Source of the DNA: a bacterium
GTDB lineage: Bacteria > Sumerlaeota > Sumerlaeia > MVZB01
Reading direction: 5' to 3'
DNA length: 6,580 bases
Assembly (NCBI GenBank): GCA_023480605.1
Contig: JAMCWS010000324.1
Span: forward strand, 1-6,580
Shown here: positions 4,504 through 6,580 of the stretch, piece by piece
Layout of the letters: the number at the start of each line of letters is the position of its first letter
Numbering within the stretch: the stretch's first letter is position 1
The notes under the pieces: generated by a model
Databases searched by the model: none
What the model was told of the DNA's origin: nothing
The model's input: only the letters and a program-made list of their open reading frames with translations
Program-made: the position numbers and the translations under genes

Positions 4504-6580
4504 ATGACGCGCAAGTTCGCCCTCGACAGAGTCCGCAACATCGGCATCATGGCCCACATCGACGCGGGCAAGACGACCACCACCGAGCGCATCCTCTTCT
4601 TCACCGGCCGCTCTTACAAGCTGGGCGAGGTTCACGAGGGCACCGCCACGATGGACTGGATGGAACAGGAGCAGGAGCGCGGCATCACGATCACCTCGGC
4701 GGCCACGCAGACCTTCTGGAAGGACCACTGCATCAACATCATCGATACCCCCGGCCACGTCGATTTCACCGTTGAGGTCGAGCGTTCGATACGTGTCCTT
4801 GACGGCGCAATCGCCCTGTTCTGCGCGGTCGGCGGCGTCGAGCCGCAGAGCGAAACCGTCTGGCGCCAGGCCGAGCGCTACCGCACCCCGCGCCTGGCCT
4901 TCGTCAACAAGATGGACCGCATCGGCGCCGACTACTTCAACTGCATCCAGATGATGCGCGAGCGTTTGCACGCCCATCCCGTTCCCCTCCAGATCCCCAT
5001 CGGCGCCGAAGACGACTTCCGCGGCATCATCGACCTGGTCGAAATGAAGTCGCGCGTCTGGCCCGCGGTGGTCGACGCCACCGACCGCGGCCGTACCTTC
5101 ACCGACGGCCCCATCCCCGACGACGTGAAGGAAACGGCCGAACGGTGGCGGGAGAAAATGCTCGAATCGCTGGCCGAATACGACGACGCCTTCGCCGAGC
5201 GCTACCTCGACAACCACGCCTTCGAAGCGGCCGAACTGCGCCAGATGATCCGCAAGGCCACCATCGCCTGCAACATCACGCCCGTCCTGTGCGGCACCGC
5301 CTTCCGCAACAAGGGCGTGCAGCAACTGCTCGACGCCGTCGTCTATTACCTGCCGTCGCCCGCCGACGTCGATGCCATCCAGGGCGCCCTGCCGCACGAG
5401 CCCGTCACGATCATCTCGCGCAAACCGAGCGACAAGGAACCCTTCGCCGCCCTGGCCTTCAAAATCATGAGCGACCCCCACGTGGGCAAACTCACTTACA
5501 TCCGCGTCTATTCGGGCCGGCTCAAGAGCGGCAGCTATATCCACAACAGCACCCGCGACGTCAACGAGCGCGTCGGCCGCATCCTGCTCATGCACGCCAA
5601 CGACCGCGAGCAGATCGAGGACATCTCCACCGGCGACATCGCCGCCATCATCGGCTTCAAGCACACCACCACCGGCGACACGCTGAGCGATCACGATCAC
5701 CCGATCATCCTCGAGGCGATGAGTTTCCCCGAACCTGTCATCTCCATCGCCATCGAACCCAAGACGCGCAACGATCAGGAACGGATGGCCGCCGCACTGG
5801 CCCGCCTGGCCGACGAGGATCCCACCTTCCACGTCAAGGTCGACAAGGAAACCAACCAGACGATCATCTCCGGCATGGGCGAGTTGCACCTGGACATCAT
5901 CGTCGACCGTCTCCGGCGCGAGTTCAACGTCAGCGCCAACGTCGGCCAGCCGCAGGTGGCTTATCGCGAAACGATCACCAAAAAAGTCGAGGTGGAGGGG
6001 CGCTTCGTCCGCCAGTCGGGCGGCCGCGGCCAATACGGCCATTGCTGGCTGCGCCTGGAGCCGATGGAGCCGGGCAACGGTTTCGAATTCAATAGCGAGG
6101 TGATCGGCGGCGTCATCCCGCGCGAATACATCCCCGCCATCGAGAAGGGCGTCATCGAGGCGATGAACAACGGCACCCTGGCCGGCTTCCCCGTCGTCGA
6201 CGTGCGCGTCACCGTTTATGACGGCTCCTTCCACGCGGTCGACTCTTCCGAACTGGCCTTCCACATCGCCGGCTCGATGGCGTTCAAGGAAGGCTGCCGC
6301 CGCGCCGCGCCGGTCCTGCTCGAGCCGATCATGAAAGTCGAGGTCACCACGCCCGAGGAATACCAGGGCGCGGTCGTCGGCGGCCTTCAGCAGCGCCGCG
6401 CGCACATCGCCGAGATGCGCGCGCGCGGCAATCTCCAGATCGTCACCGCCACCGCCCCCCTGGGCGAGATGTTCGGTTACACGACCGACCTGCGCTCGCA
6501 GACCCAGGGGCGCGCGTCCAGCTCGATGGAATTTTCGCACTACTCCCCCGCGCCCCAGAGCATCGTGGAAAAGATCATCG
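4504..6580 (+). CDS. fusA: Translation elongation factor G (3' end just beyond window)
   Basis: EF-G is the GTPase that moves tRNAs and mRNA through the ribosome after peptide bond formation and, with RRF, helps recycle ribosomes. The frame from the ATG at 4504 gives 692 residues without a stop; EF-G is usually 690-705 long, so only the last few residues are missing. GTPase motifs: AHIDAGKT (17-24), RGITI (59-63), DTPGH (81-85), NKMD (135-138) and a G5-like CGTAF (263-267). MGELHLDI (458-465) marks domain III, QSGGRGQYGH starts the domain IV core, and H577 in DGSFHAVDSSELAF matches the domain IV tip histidine (E. coli H583) important for translocation. Domain V ends in MFGYTTDLRSQTQGRASSSM. 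All key residues are intact, supporting canonical EF-G. It keeps the str-cluster order after rpsL and rpsG, but the terminator at 3933-3959 means it needs its own promoter. Confidence 0.98.
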   Translation, partial: MTRKFALDRVRNIGIMAHIDAGKTTTTERILFFTGRSYKLGEVHEGTATMDWMEQEQERGITITSAATQTFWKDHCINIIDTPGHVDFTVEVERSIRVLDGAIALFCAVGGVEPQSETVWRQAERYRTPRLAFVNKMDRIGADYFNCIQMMRERLHAHPVPLQIPIGAEDDFRGIIDLVEMKSRVWPAVVDATDRGRTFTDGPIPDDVKETAERWREKMLESLAEYDDAFAERYLDNHAFEAAELRQMIRKATIACNITPVLCGTAFRNKGVQQLLDAVVYYLPSPADVDAIQGALPHEPVTIISRKPSDKEPFAALAFKIMSDPHVGKLTYIRVYSGRLKSGSYIHNSTRDVNERVGRILLMHANDREQIEDISTGDIAAIIGFKHTTTGDTLSDHDHPIILEAMSFPEPVISIAIEPKTRNDQERMAAALARLADEDPTFHVKVDKETNQTIISGMGELHLDIIVDRLRREFNVSANVGQPQVAYRETITKKVEVEGRFVRQSGGRGQYGHCWLRLEPMEPGNGFEFNSEVIGGVIPREYIPAIEKGVIEAMNNGTLAGFPVVDVRVTVYDGSFHAVDSSELAFHIAGSMAFKEGCRRAAPVLLEPIMKVEVTTPEEYQGAVVGGLQQRRAHIAEMRARGNLQIVTATAPLGEMFGYTTDLRSQTQGRASSSMEFSHYSPAPQSIVEKII

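Noticed and set aside
4471..6540. 689-residue minus-strand open frame opposite fusA
   Set aside because: It is antisense to a clear EF-G gene, rich in Asp, Gly, Ala and Val as expected from reading GC-rich codons backwards, and has no known motif.

Overview
The window is bacterial, GC-rich chromosomal DNA with strong G/C third-position codon use. It is mostly housekeeping: a seryl-tRNA synthetase gene and the start of a streptomycin-type translation cluster (rpsL, rpsG, fusA), plus one membrane-anchored SGNH-hydrolase-like gene. The proteins are typical bacterial forms with no strong lineage marker. The SGNH gene style and the many short-unit repeats in intergenic gaps recall uncultured PVC-type or deltaproteobacterial-type genomes. 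That placement is a weak impression only.

Layout. (1) 1-1053, minus strand: 3'-truncated gene for an N-terminally anchored SGNH/GDSL-type hydrolase or acyltransferase. (2) 1054-1267: a gap filled by tandem short repeats, with hexamer GTGATC arms facing each other as an inverted repeat inside heptamer arms. The left heptamer arm runs into the start of the SGNH gene. (3) 1268-2542, minus strand: complete serS. (4) 2543-2962: divergent intergenic region holding a degenerate hexamer repeat, two tandem promoter-like elements and a structured leader for rpsL. (5) 2963-3334 rpsL and 3419-3898 rpsG, plus strand, separated by a foldable 84-nt spacer and closed by a strong intrinsic terminator at 3933-3959. 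(6) 3960-4503: a gap with no convincing gene, containing an extended -10 promoter candidate, an 8-nt tandem repeat, a 10-nt tandem repeat and a palindrome over the likely fusA -10. (7) 4504-6580: fusA (EF-G), cut by the window edge within its last few codons.

Functionally, SerRS charges tRNA-Ser, S12 and S7 belong to the 30S decoding and head regions, and EF-G drives translocation. The usual rpsL-rpsG-fusA order is kept, but a terminator and about 600 bp of repeat-bearing DNA uncouple fusA from the ribosomal protein genes.

I found no phage, CRISPR, toxin-antitoxin, defence or transposase gene. The most unusual content is the set of unrelated short-unit tandem repeats (units of 6, 7, 8 and 10 nt) concentrated in the gaps, above all the nested inverted repeat between serS and the SGNH gene.
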